Assembly: GCF_041296385.1 (NCBI RefSeq)
Contig: NW_027183804.1
Coordinates: 3,286,001-3,350,000 of the forward strand
Direction: 5' to 3'
Length of the DNA stretch: 64,000 bases
Origin: Aphelocoma coerulescens
Taxonomy: Eukaryota > Chordata > Aves > Passeriformes > Corvidae
In this document: piece after piece, positions 35,350 through 48,633 of the stretch
Layout: every line of letters begins with the position of its first letter
Position numbering within the stretch: position 1 is the stretch's first letter
Notes under the pieces: model-generated
The model's database searches: none
Seen by the model: the letters and a program-made list of their open reading frames with translations, nothing else
Told to the model about the DNA's origin: nothing
Program-made: the position numbers and the translations under genes

Positions 35350-37563
35350 CGGGATTGCTCAGTTCTTTGGCAGTGCCCCGCCCATGTGGCTGGAGAAGAA
35401 AGAGCTCTGAAACTTCTCTCAAGAATCGCTCCCTATTTCTTTCCACGGGCCTCGCTGTCTAGGGATGTTTCAGGAGACCCCACTGAAACACGGAAGGACT
35501 CTCCAATTATCCCAGCTTTCTCTCCACAGCGAGAGGTTTGAATATTTAGCATTGTTATCCTTTTCCTGTGTGTTTGTTAAATAAAGAGTTTCTATCTGTT
35601 TCACTTTCTTCCAAGGAAAATTCTTTTTTCCCGAACCTGGTGGGGGAGGGCTGGGTGTAACCTGCCTTCAACCAGAGGATATTTTCCTCCACATTTGTCC
35701 AGACCGGCACAGCCTGTCCTTTCCCTGGGGCTCTGTTGCAGATGGAAGCTGCTGGTGCCATTCTCAGCTTGAAGCCCTCTTTTGATGCAGCAGATGTTGC
35801 CAGCTGTGTTCAGCAGCTGTGGCTCAATGTTTCTGCAAAGCTTTTGTGTTCCTCATGGAACCAAGGAGCCTATGTGACACTGCAGGGGCTGATGGCATCA
35901 AGGAGACAATTGTGACAGTACAGAACCTCCTAGAAACAAGGCTCCATTGTGACACCGTGGGGAATCATGGACTCAAGGAGCCCATTGTGACACGGCCAGG
36001 CCGCATGGAACCAATGGTCCATTGTTACACGGCGGATTCAAGAAGACCATGGTGACACCACGGAGCATCACGGAACCATAGTCCATTGTGACACAGCGGG
36101 GCCTCATGGAAACGAGGGCACCATTGTGGCAAAGCAGGGCCTAATGGAAGCATGGAGAGCATTGGGACATTGTGGGGAATCATGGAAGCATGGAGAGCAT
36201 TGTGACACTAAGGAAACTCCTGGAAGCAAGATGACCACTGGCACATCATGGAACCTCATGGAAGCAAGCCTCCATGATGACTTTGGAGGGCCTCATGGAG
36301 CACAGGATCCATTGTGACACAGCAGGACCTGGTGCAACCAAGGAGTCTTTGTGATACTCCAGATGCGCATGGAAGCCAGGGTGCACTGAGACACAGCGGG
36401 GCCTTGTTGGAACCAAAGACACCTCTGCAAAAAGCAGGCGAGCTCATAGAAGCAAGGAGTCCATTGTTACAACATAAAACCTGTGGAACCAAGGGACCAT
36501 TGTGACACTGCGGGGCCTCATGGAACCAATTGTCCATGATGACAATGCGGATCAAAGGAGACCATGGTGACACTGCGGAACCGCATGGAACCAAGGAGCC
36601 ATTGTGACACAGTGGGGCCTCATGGAATCAAGGAGACCATTGTGACCCAGGTGTTGCATGTGAAGGCAAGGAGCCATTGTGCCACTTTGGGCTTCTTCCC
36701 TTGAGCTCTGCAGCTGGCTGTCCCAGCCCAGCGCACCATGTGCCACCTGCTCTCCTCAGGGCTCTGCCTGCACACAGGCCCAGGAGAAGTTTTCCTGTTT
36801 GCAAGGAAAGAATGGAAAAGCCTGAGCAGGTTTCCTAAACAACAAACCCCGCTCAGGAGCCACATGCTCAGTACAGGCTGCCTGGAACGATGGCCCCTTT
36901 CTACAAGGGTCAGTGTGAGCAGGAATGATCTCTGGGAGCAGAATTCTCGGAGTCTTTCCACTGAATTCTCTGTGCCTGTGTCTTGGGGTGACTTTAGGAT
37001 GTGTATCCCCTATGGCTGCTCTATGCCCAGAAGTTAACTTGGTGCATTTCTGTGCCTTTCAACTGAGCCTGAGAGGGGGGAGAGGAAAAAAAACTGGACA
37101 AACTTCTCAGAGCGTTTGTTCAAGGACACACATACACACTCCTCTGCATCCTGCTTGCAGCAAGAGTGCAGGAAGCAACCTTCTTGCTTTTGAGCCAGTT
37201 TTCAGCTCCTTTTCTCTGCAGGGAGATGGAGAGTTGAACTTTGTTCTCCTGGGACTTCGGGGGTTTTTTTTCCCTTCTTCTCTTCTTGACTGTTTCAACA
37301 TCAGACCACACTGGGACAATTTTCGCCCGAGGTGGGGGCCCTGAATGTGGGCCCATGAGCCAGCTCCAAGGAGGAGGAGGGAGACTACACCTCCAGAAGT
37401 GTTGGGGTTCCTCCCCCCTGCCATGAGGTCATGGGAGAGGGGACCCTGGGGTAGAGGCATGGCCTGGGCACGGGGTCTCCCTGCTCCCTGCTCACATGTG
37501 CCCTAATCCTGTTCAGCACTGGTTATTTTGTGTTGCCCTGTGCCAGGAGGGCCCTGCTTGTCC
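35350..37563 (+). repeat. Macrosatellite unit 17 (2,214 bp, class B; HOR position 2, second copy)
   Basis: Minisatellite 35851-36691, AATAAA 35580-35585. Matches unit 14 closely; one clear difference is acataaaacc (near 36473) where unit 14 has acatcaaacc. Confidence 0.98.
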
Positions 37564-39777
37564 CGGGATTGCTCAGTTCTTTGGCAGTGCCCCGCCCATG
37601 TGGCTGGAGAAGAAAGAGCTCTGAAACTTCTCTCAAGAATCGCTCCCTATTTCTTTCCACGGGCCTCGCTGTCTAGGGATGTTTCAGGAGACCCCACTGA
37701 AACACGGAAGGACTCTCCAATTATCCCAGCTTTCTCTCCACAGCGAGAGGTTTGAATATTTAGCATTGTTATCCTTTTCCTGTGTGTTTGTTAAATAAAG
37801 AGTTTCTATCTGTTTCACTTTCTTCCAAGGAAAATTCTTTTTTCCCGAACCTGGTGGGGGAGGGCTGGGTGTAACCTGCCTTCAACCAGAGGATATTTTC
37901 CTCCACATTTGTCCAGACCGGCACAGCCTGTCCTTTCCCTGGGGCTCTGTTGCAGATGGAAGCTGCTGGTGCCATTCTCAGCTTGAAGCCCTCTTTTGAT
38001 GCAGCAGATGTTGCCAGCTGTGTTCAGCAGCTGTGGCTCAATGTTTCTGCAAAGCTTTTGTGTTCCTCATGGAACCAAGGAGCCTATGTGACACTGCAGG
38101 GGCTGATGGCATCAAGGAGACAATTGTGACAGTACAGAACCTCCTAGAAACAAGGCTCCATTGTGACACCGTGGGGAATCATGGACTCAAGGAGCCCATT
38201 GTGACACGGCCAGGCCGCATGGAACCAATGGTCCATTGTTACACGGCGGATTCAAGAAGACCATGGTGACACCACGGAGCATCACGGAACCATAGTCCAT
38301 TGTGACACAGCGGGGCCTCATGGAAACGAGGGCACCATTGTGGCAAAGCAGGGCCTAATGGAAGCATGGAGAGCATTGGGACATTGTGGGGAATCATGGA
38401 AGCATGGAGAGCATTGTGACACTAAGGAAACTCCTGGAACCAAGATGACCACTGGCACATCATGGAACCTCATGGAAGCAAGCCTCCATGATGACTTTGG
38501 AGGGCCTCATGGAGCACAGGATCCATTGTGACACAGCAGGACCTGGTGCAACCAAGGAGCCTTTGTGATACTCCAGATGCGCATGGAAGCCAGGGTGCAC
38601 TGAGACACAGCGGGGCCTTGTTGGAACCAAAGACACCTCTGCAAAAAGCAGGCGAGCTCATAGAAGCAAGGAGTCCATTGTTACAACATAAAAGCTGTGG
38701 AACCAAGGGACCATTGTGACACTGCGGGGCCTCATGGAACCAATTGTCCATGATGACAATGCGGATCAAAGGAGACCATGGTGACACTGCGGAACCGCAT
38801 GGAACCAAGGAGCCATTGTGACACAGTGGGGCCTCATGGAATCAAGGAGACCATTGTGACCCAGGTGTTGCATGTGAAGGCAAGGAGCCATTGTGCCACT
38901 TTGGGCTTCTTCCCTTGAGCTCTGCAGCTGGCTGTCCCAGCCCAGCGCACCATGTGCCACCTGCTCTCCTCAGGCCTCTGCCTGCACACAGGCCCAGGAG
39001 AAGTTTTCCTGTTTGCAAGGAAAGAATGGAAAAGCCTGAGCAGGTTTCCTAAACAACAAAGCCCGCTCAGGAGCCACATGCTCAGTACAGGCTGCCTGGA
39101 ACGATGGCCCCTTTCTACAAGGGTCAGTGTGAGCAGGAATGATCTCTGGGAGCAGAATTCTCGGAGTCTTTCCACTGAATTCTCTGTGCCTGTGTCTTGG
39201 GGTGACTTTAGGATGTGTATCCCCTATGGCTGCTCTATGCCCCGAAGTTAACTTTGTGCATTTCTGTGCCTTTCAACTGAGCCTGAGAGGGGGGAGAGGA
39301 AAAAAAACTGGACAAACTTCTCAGAGCGTTTGTTCAAGGACACACATACACACTCCTCTGCATCCTGCTTGCAGCAAGAGTGCAGGAAGCAACCTTCTTG
39401 CTTTTGAGCCAGTTTTCAGCTCCTTTTCTCTGCAGGGAGATGGAGAGTTGAACTTTGTTCTCCTGGGACTTCGGGGGTTTTTTTTCCCTTCTTCTCTTCT
39501 TGACTGTTTCAACATCAGACCACACTGGGACAATTTTCGCCCGAGGTGGGGGCCCTGAATGTGGGCCCATGAGCCAGCTCCAAGGAGGAGGAGGGAGACT
39601 ACACCTCCAGAAGTGTTGGGGTTCCTCCCCCCTGCCATGAGGTCATGGGAGAGGGGACCCTGGGGTAGAGGCATGGCCTGGGCACAGGGTCTCCCTGCTC
39701 CCTGCTCACATGTGCCCTAATCCTGTTCAGCACTGGTTATTTTGTGTTGCCCTGTGCCAGGAGGGCCCTGCTTGTCC
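37564..39777 (+). repeat. Macrosatellite unit 18 (2,214 bp, class B; HOR position 3, second copy)
   Basis: Minisatellite 38065-38905, AATAAA 37794-37799. Matches unit 15 at aaaagctgtgg (g at 38694) and caacaaagccc (g at 39061). It has ggaaccaagatg where unit 15 has ggaagcaagatg. Confidence 0.98.
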
Positions 39778-41991
39778 CGGGATTGCTCAGTTCTTTGGCA
39801 GTGCCCCACCCATGTGGCTGGAGAAGAAAGAGCTCTGAAACTTCTCTCAAGAATCGCTCCCTATTTCTTTCCACGGGCCTCGCTGTCTAGGGATGTTTCA
39901 GGAGACCCCACTGAAACACGGAAGGACTCTCCAATTATCCCAGCTTTCTCTCCACAGCGAGAGGTTTGAATATTTAGCATTGTTATCCTTTTGCTGTGTG
40001 TTTGTTAAATAAAGAGTTTCTATCTCTTTCACTTTCTTCCGAGGAAAATTCTTTTTTCCCGAACCTGCTGGGGGAGGGCTGGGTGTAACCTGCCTTCTAC
40101 CAGAGGATATTTTCCTCCACATTTGTCCAGACCGGCACAGCCTGTCCTTTCCCTGGGTCTCTGTTGCAGATGGAAGCTACTGGTGCCATTCTCAGCTTGA
40201 AGCCCTCTTTTGATGCAGCAGATGTTGCCAGCTGTGTTCAGCAGCTGTGGCTCAATGTTTCTGCAAAGCTTTTGTGTTCCTCATGGAACCAAGGAGCCTA
40301 TGTGACACTGCAGGGGCTGATGGCATCAAGGAGACAATTGTGACAGTACAGAACCTCCTAGAAACAAGGCTCCATTGTGACACCGTGGGGAATCATGGAC
40401 TCAAGGAGCCCATTGTGACACGGCCAGGCCGCATGGAACCAATGGTTCATTGTTACACTGCGGATTCAAGAAGACCATGGTGACACCACGGAGCATCATG
40501 GAACCATACGTCCATTGTGACACAGCGGGGCCTCATGGAAACGAGGGCACCATTGTGGCAAAGCAGGGCCTAATGGAAGCATGGAGAGCATTGGGACATT
40601 GTGGGGAATCATGGAAGCATGGAGAGCATTGTGACACTAAGGAAACTCCTGGAAGCAAGATGACCACTGGCACATCATGGAACCTCATGGAAGCAAGCCT
40701 CCATGATGACTTTGGAGGGCCTCATGGAGCACAGGATCCATTGTGACACAGCAGGACCTGGTGCAACCAAGGAGCCTTTGTGATACTCCAGATGCGCATG
40801 GAAGCCAGGGTGCACTGAGACACAGCGGGGCCTTGTTGGAACCAAAGACACCTCTGCAAAAAGCAGGCGAGCTCATAGAAGCAAGGAGTCCATTGTTACA
40901 ACATCAAACCTGTGGAACCAAGGGACCATTGTGACACTGCGGGGCCTCATGGAACCAATTGTCCATGATGACAATGCGGATCAAAGGAGACCATGGTGAC
41001 ACTGTGGAACCGCATGGAACCAAGGAGCCATTGTGACACAGTGGGGCCTCATGGAATCAAGGAGACCATTGTGACCCAGGTGTTGCATGTGAAGGCAAGG
41101 AGCCATTGTGACTCTTTGGGCTTCTTCCCTTGAGCTCTGCAGCTGGCTGTCCCAGCCCTGCGCACCATGTGCCACCTGCTCTCCTCAGGGCTCTGCCTGC
41201 ACACAGCCCCAGGAGAAGTTTTCCTGTTTGCAAGGAAAGAATGGAAAAGCCTGAGCAGGTTTCCTAAACAACAAACCCCGCTCAGGAGCCACATGCTCAG
41301 TACAGGCTGCCTGGAACGATGGCCCCTTTCTACAAGGGTCAGTGTGAGCAGGAATGATCTCTGGGAGCAGAATTCTCAGAGTCTTTCCACTGAATTCTCT
41401 GTGCCTGTGTCTTGGGGTGACTTTAGGATGTGTATCCCCTATGGCTGCTCTATGCCCAGAAGTTAACTTGGTGCATTTCTGTGCCTTTCAACTGAGCCTG
41501 AGAGGGGGGAGAGGAAAAAAAACCGGACAAACTTCTCAGAGCGTTTGTTCAAGGACACACATACACACTCCTCTGCATCCTGCTTGCAGCAAGGGTGGAG
41601 GAAGCAACCTTCTTGCTTTTGAGCCAGTTTTCAGCTCCTTTTCTCTGCAGGGAGATGGAGAGTTGAACTTTGTTCTCCTGGGACTTTGGGGGTTTTTTTC
41701 CCTTCTTCTCTTCTTGACTGTTTCAACATCAGACCACACTGGGACAATTTTCGCCCGAGGTGGGGGCCCTGAATGTGGGCCCATGAGCCAGCTCCAAGGA
41801 GGAGGAGGGAGACTACACCTCCAGAAGTGTTGGGGTTCCTCCCCCCTGCCATGAGGTCATGGGAGAGGGGACCCTGGGGTAGAGGCATGGCCTGGGCACA
41901 GGGTCTCCCTGCTCCCTGCTCACATGTGCCCTAATCCTGTTCAGCACTGGTTATTTTGTGTTGCCCTGTGCCAGGAGGGCCCTGCTTGTCC
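39778..41991 (+). repeat. Macrosatellite unit 19 (2,214 bp, class A)
   Basis: Minisatellite 40279-41120, AATAAA 40008-40013. Class A throughout. Continues the A-B-B spacing of units 13-18 but lacks ggaacaatgg. It has gaagctactgg (also units 21 and 26) and cctgctggggg (also 20 and 21). A private g-to-a at 39808 turns the GC-box-like ccccgccc into ccccaccc. Confidence 0.98.
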
Positions 41992-44205
41992 CGGGATTGC
42001 TCAGTTCTTTGGCAGTGCCCCGCCCATGTGGCTGGAGAAGAAAGAGCTCTGAAACTTCTCTCAAGAATCGCTCCCTATTTCTTTCCACGGGCCTCGCTGT
42101 CTAGGGATGTTTCAGGAGACCCCACTGAAACACGGAAGGACTCTCCAATTATCCCAGCTTTCTCTCCACAGCGAGAGGTTTGAATATTTAGCATTGTTAT
42201 CCTTTTGCTGTGTGTTTGTTAAATAAAGAGTTTCTATCTCTTTCACTTTCTTCCGAGGAAAATTCTTTTTTCCCGAACCTGCTGGGGGAGGGCTGGGTGT
42301 AACCTGCCTTCAACCAGAGGATATTTTCCTCCAGATTTGTCCAGACCGGCACAGCCTGTCCTTTCCCTGGGGCTCTGTTGCAGATGGAAGCTGCTGGTGC
42401 CATTCTCAGCTTGAAGCCCTCTTTTGATGCAGCAGATGTTGCCAGCTGTGTTCAGCAGCTGTGGCTCAATGTTTCTGCAAAGCTTTTGTGTTCCTCATGG
42501 AACCAAGGAGCCTATGTGACACTGCAGGGGCTGATGGCATCAAGGAGACAATTGTGACAGTACAGAACCTCCTAGAAACAAGGCTCCATTGTGACACCGT
42601 GGGGAATCATGGACTCAAGGAGCCCATTGTGACACGGCCAGGCCGCATGGAACCAATGGTCCATTGTTACACGGCGGATTCAAGAAGACCATGGTGACAC
42701 CACGGAGCATCACGGAACCATAGTCCATTGTGACACAGCGGGGCCTCATGGAAACGAGGGCACCATTGTGGCAAAGCAGGGCCTAATGGAAGCATGGAGA
42801 GCATTGGGACATTGTGGGGAATCATGGAAGCATGGAGAGCATTGTGACACTAAGGAAACTCCTGGAAGCAAGATGACCACTGGCACATCATGGAACCTCA
42901 TGGAAGCAAGCCTCCATGATGACTTTGGAGGGCCTCATGGAGCACAGGATCCATTGTGACACAGCAGGACCTGGTGCAACCAAGGAGCCTTTGTGATACT
43001 CCAGATGCGCATGGAAGCCAGGGTGCACTGAGACACAGCGGGGCCTTGTTGGAACCAAAGACACCTCTGCAAAAAGCAGGCGAGCTCATAGAAGCAAGGA
43101 GTCCATTGTTACAACATCAAACCTGTGGAACCAAGGGACCATTGTGACACTGCGGGGCCTCATGGAACCAATTGTCCATGATGACAATGCGGATCAAAGG
43201 AGACCATGGTGACACTGCGGAACCGCATGGAACCAAGGAGCCATTGTGACACAGTGGGGCCTCATGGAATCAAGGAGACCATTGTGACCCAGGTGTTGCA
43301 TGTGAAGGCAAGGAGCCATTATGCCACTTTGGGCTTCTTCCCTTGAGCTCTGCAGCTGGCTGTCCCAGCCCAGCGCACCATGTGCCACCTGCTCTCCTCA
43401 GGGCTCTGCCTGCACACAGGCCCAGGAGAAGTTTTCCTGTTTGCAAGGAAAGAATGGAAAAGCCTGAGCAGGTTTCCTAAACAACAAACCCCGCTCAGGA
43501 GCCACATGCTCAGTACAGGCTGCCTGGAACGATGGCCCCTTTCTACAAGGGTCAGTGTGAGCAGGAATGATCTCTGGGAGCAGAATTCTCAGAGTCTTTC
43601 CACTGAATTCTCTGTGCCTGTGTCTTGGGGTGACTTTAGGATGTGTATCCCCTATGGCTGCTCTATGCCCAGAAGTTAACTTGGTGCATTTCTGTGCCTT
43701 TCAACTGAGCCTGAGAGGGGGGAGAGGAAAAAAAACTGGACAAACTTCTCAGAGCGTTTGTTCAAGGACACACATACACACTCCTCTGCATCCTGCTTGC
43801 AGCAAGAGTGCAGGAAGCAACCTTCTTGCTTTTGAGCCAGTTTTCAGCTCCTTTTCTCTGCAGGGAGATGGAGAGTTGAACTTTGTTCTCCTGGGACTTC
43901 GGGGGTTTTTTTTCCCTTCTTCTCTTCTTGACTGTTTCAACATCAGACCACACTGGGACAATTTTCTCCCGAGGTGGGGGCCCTGAATGTGGGCCCATGA
44001 GCCAGCTCCAAGGAGGAGGAGGGAGACTACACCTCCAGAAGTGTTGGGGTTCCTCCCCCCTGCCATGAGGTCATGGGAGAGGGGACCCTGGGGTAGAGGC
44101 ATGGCCTGGGCACAGGGTCTCCCTGCTCCCTGCTCACATGTGCCCTAATCCTGTTCAGCACTGGTTATTTTGTGTTGCCCTGTGCCAGGAGGGCCCTGCT
44201 TGTCC
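41992..44205 (+). repeat. Macrosatellite unit 20 (2,214 bp, class B with A tract)
   Basis: Minisatellite 42493-43333, AATAAA 42222-42227. Shares ccattatgcc (a at 43321) and attttctcccg (t at 43967) only with unit 25, both at a spacing of 11,069 bp. Carries class A ctcagagtc in a B background and the cctgctggggg variant of units 19 and 21. Confidence 0.98.
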
Positions 44206-46419
44206 CGGGATTGCTCAGTTCTTTGGCAGTGCCCCGCCCATGTGGCTGGAGAAGAAAGAGCTCTGAAACTTCTCTCAAGAATCGCTCCCTATTTCTTTCC
44301 ACGGGCCTCGCTGTCTAGGGATGTTTCAGGAGACCCCACTGAAACACGGAAGGACTCTCCAATTATCCCAGCTTTCTCTCCACAGCGAGAGGTTTGAATA
44401 TTTAGCATTGTTATCCTTTTGCTGTGTGTTTGTTAAATAAAGAGTTTCTATCTCTTTCACTTTCTTCCGAGGAAAATTCTTTTTTCCCGAACCTGCTGGG
44501 GGAGGGCTGGGTGTAACCTGCCTTCTACCAGAGGATATTTTCCTCCACATTTGTCCAGACCGGCACAGCCTGTCCTTTCCCTGGGTCTCTGTTGCAGATG
44601 GAAGCTACTGGTGCCATTGTCAGCTTGAAGCCCTCTTTTGATGCAGCAGATGTTGCCAGCTGTGTTCAGCAGCTGTGGCTCAATGTTTCTGCAAAGCTTT
44701 TGTGTTCCTCATGGAACCAAGGAGCCTATGTGACACTGCAGGGGCTGATGGCATCAAGGAGACAATTGTGACAGTACAGAACCTCCTAGAAACAAGGCTC
44801 CATTGTGACACCGTGGGGAATCATGGACTCAAGGAGCCCATTGTGACACGGCCAGGCCGCATGGAACCAATGGTTCATTGTTACACTGCGGATTCAAGAA
44901 GACCATGGTGACACCACGGAGCATCATGGAACCATACGTCCATTGTGACACAGCGGGGCCTCATGGAAACGAGGGCACCATTGTGGCAAAGCAGGGCCTA
45001 ATGGAAGCATGGAGAGCATTGGGACATTGTGGGGAATCATGGAAGCATGGAGAGCATTGTGACACTAAGGAAACTCCTGGAAGCAAGATGACCACTGGCA
45101 CATCATGGAACCTCATGGAAGCAAGCCTCCATGATGACTTTGGAGGGCCTCATGGAGCACAGGATCCATTGTGACACAGCAGGACCTGGTGCAACCAAGG
45201 AGCCTTTGTGAAACTCCAGATGCGCATGGAAGCCAGGGTGCACTGAGACACAGCGGGGCCTTGTTGGAACCAAAGACACCTCTGCAAAAAGCAGGCGAGC
45301 TCATAGAAGCAAGGAGTCCATTGTTACAACATCAAACCTGTGGAACCAAGGGACCATTGTGACACTGCGGGGCCTCATGGAACCAATTGTCCATGATGAC
45401 AATGCGGATCAAAGGAGACCATGGTGACACTGCGGAACCGCATGGAACCAAGGAGCCATTGTGACACAGTGGGGCCTCATGGAATCAAGGAGACCATTGT
45501 GACCCAGGTGTTGCATGTGAAGGCAAGGAGCCATTGTGACTCTTTGGGCTTCTTCCCTTGAGCTCTGCAGCTGGCTGTCCCAGCCCTGCGCACCATGTGC
45601 CACCTGCTCTCCTCAGGGCTCTGCCTGCACACAGGCCCAGGAGAAGTTTTCCTGTTTGCAAGGAAAGAATGGAAAAGCCTGAGCAGGTTTCCTAAACAAC
45701 AAACCCCGCTCAGGAGCCACATGCTCAGTACAGGCTGCCTGGAACGATGGCCCCTTTCTACAAGGGTCAGTGTGAGCAGGAATGATCTCTGGGAGCAGAA
45801 TTCTCAGAGTCTTTCCACTGAATTCTCTGTGCCTGTGTCTTGGGGTGACTTTAGGATGTGTATCCCCTATGGCTGCTCTATGCCCAGAAGTTAACTTGGT
45901 GCATTTCTGTGCCTTTCAACTGAGCCTGAGAGGGGGGAGAGGAAAAAAAACCGGACAAACTTCTCAGAGCGTTTGTTCAAGGACACACATACACACTCCT
46001 CTGCATCCTGCTTGCAGCAAGGGTGGAGGAAGACACCTTCTTGCTTTTGAGCCAGTTTTCAGCTCCTTTTCTCTGCAGGGAGATGGAGAGTTGAACTTTG
46101 TTCTCCTGGGACTTTGGGGGTTTTTTTCCCTTCTTCTCTTCTTGACTGTTTCAACATCAGACCACACTGGGACAATTTTCGCCCGAGGTGGGGGCCCTGA
46201 ATGTGGGCCCATGAGCCAGCTCCAAGGAGGAGGAGGGAGACTACACCTCCAGAAGTGTTGGGGTTCCTCCCCCCTGCCATGAGGTCATGGGAGAGGGGAC
46301 CCTGGGGTAGAGGCATGGCCTGGGCACAGGGTCTCCCTGCTCCCTGCTCACATGTGCCCTAATCCTGTTCAGCACTGGTTATTTTGTGTTGCCCTGTGCC
46401 AGGAGGGCCCTGCTTGTCC
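44206..46419 (+). repeat. Macrosatellite unit 21 (2,214 bp, class A)
   Basis: Minisatellite 44707-45548, AATAAA 44436-44441. Class A, with gtgaaactcc (a at 45212) and ggaagacacc near 46028, both shared with units 26 and 28. Also has gaagctactgg and cctgctggggg. Confidence 0.98.
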
Positions 46420-48633
46420 CGGGATTGCTCAGTTCTTTGGCAGTGCCCCGCCCATGTGGCTGGAGAAGAAAGAGCTCTGAAACTTCTCTCAAGAATCGCT
46501 CCCTATTTCTTTCCACGGGCCTCGCTGTCTAGGGATGTTTCAGGAGAGCCCACTGAAACACGGAAGGACTCTCCAATTATCCCAGCTTTCTCTCCACAGC
46601 GAGAGGTTTGAATATTTAGCATTGTTATCCTTTTCCTGTGTGTTTGTTAAATAAAGAGTTTCTATCTGTTTCACTTTCTTCCAAGGAAAATTCTTTTTTC
46701 CCGAACCTGGTGGGGGAGGGCTGGGTGTAACCTGCCTTCAACCAGAGGATATTTTCCTCCAGATTTGTCCAGACCGGCACAGCCTGTCCTTTCCCTGGGG
46801 CTCTGTTGCAGATGGAAGCTGCTGGTGCCATTCTCAGCTTGAAGCCCTCTTTTGATGCAGCAGATGTTGCCAGCTGTGTTCAGCAGCTGTGGCTCAATGT
46901 TTCTGCAAAGCTTTTGTGTTCCTCATGGAACCAAGGAGCCTATGTGACACTGCAGGGGCTGATGGCATCAAGGAGACAATTGTGACAGTACAGAACCTCC
47001 TAGAAACAAGGCTCCATTGTGACACCGTGGGGAATCATGGACTCAAGGAGCCCATTGTGACACGGCCAGGCCGCATGGAACCAATGGTCCATTGTTACAC
47101 GGCGGATTCAAGAAGACCATGGTGACACCACGGAGCATCACGGAACCATAGTCCATTGTGACACAGCGGGGCCTCATGGAAACGAGGGCACCATTGTGGC
47201 AAAGCAGGGCCTAATGGAAGCATGGAGAGCATTGGGACATTGTGGGGAATCATGGAAGCATGGAGAGCATTGTGACACTAAGGAAACTCCTGGAAGCAAG
47301 ATGACCACTGGCACATCATGGAACCTCATGGAAGCAAGCCTCCATGATGACTTTGGAGGGCCTCATGGAGCACAGGATCCATTGTGACACAGCAGGACCT
47401 GGTGCAACCAAGGAGTCTTTGTGATACTCCAGATCCGCATGGAAGCCAGGGTGCACTGAGACACAGCGGGGCCTTGTTGGAACCAAAGACACCTCTGCAA
47501 AAAGCAGGCGAGCTCATAGAAGCAAGGAGTCCATTGTTACAACATCAAACCTGTGGAACCAAGGGACCATTGTGACACTGCGGGGCCTCATGGAACCAAT
47601 TGTCCATGATGACAATGCGGATCAAAGGAGACCATGGTGACACTGCGGAACCGCATGGAACCAAGGAGCCATTGTGACACAGTGGGGCCTCATGGAATCA
47701 AGGAGACCATTGTGACCCAGGTGTTGCATGTGAAGGCAAGGAGCCATTGTGCCACTTTGGGCTTCTTCCCTTGAGCTCTGCAGCTGGCTGTCCCAGCCCA
47801 GCGCACCATGTGCCACCTGCTCTCCTCAGGCCTCTGCCTGCACACAGGCCCAGGAGAAGTTTTCCTGTTTGCAAGGAAAGAATGGAAAAGCCTGAGCAGG
47901 TTTCCTAAACAACAAAGCCCGCTCAGGAGCCACATGCTCAGTACAGGCTGCCTGGAACGATGGCCCCTTTCTACAAGGGTCAGTGTGAGCAGGAATGATC
48001 TCTGGGAGCAGAATTCTCGGAGTCTTTCCACTGAATTCTCTGTGCCTGTGTCTTGGGGTGACTTTAGGATGTGTATCCCCTATGGCTGCTCTATGCCCAG
48101 AAGTTAACTTGGTGCATTTCTGTGCCTTTCAACTGAGCCTGAGAGGGGGGAGAGGAAAAAAAACTGGACAAACTTCTCAGAGCGTTTGTTCAAGGACACA
48201 CATACACACTCCTCTGCATCCTGCTTGCAGCAAGAGTGCAGGAAGCAACCTTCTTGCTTTTGAGCCAGTTTTCAGCTCCTTTTCTCTGCAGGGAGATGGA
48301 GAGTTGAACTTTGTTCTCCTGGGACTTCGGGGTTTTTTTTTCCCTTCTTCTCTTCTTGACTGTTTCAACATCAGACCACACTGGGACAATTTTCGCCCGA
48401 GGTGGGGGCCCTGAATGTGGGCCCATGAGCCAGCTCCAAGGAGGAGGAGGGAGACTACACCTCCAGAAGTGTTGGGGTTCCTCCCCCCTGCCATGAGGTC
48501 ATGGGAGAGGGGACCCTGGGGTAGAGGCATGGCCTGGGCACGGGGTCTCCCTGCTCCCTGCTCACATGTGCCCTAATCCTGTTCAGCACTGGTTATTTTG
48601 TGTTGCCCTGTGCCAGGAGGGCCCTGCTTGTCC
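46420..48633 (+). repeat. Macrosatellite unit 22 (2,214 bp, class B)
   Basis: Minisatellite 46921-47761, AATAAA 46650-46655. Combines gagagccc (units 2, 6, 7), caacaaagccc (units 15, 18) and a private 4-G/9-T form of the pyrimidine tract near 48330. Ends with gcacggggtctcc like unit 27. Confidence 0.98.
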
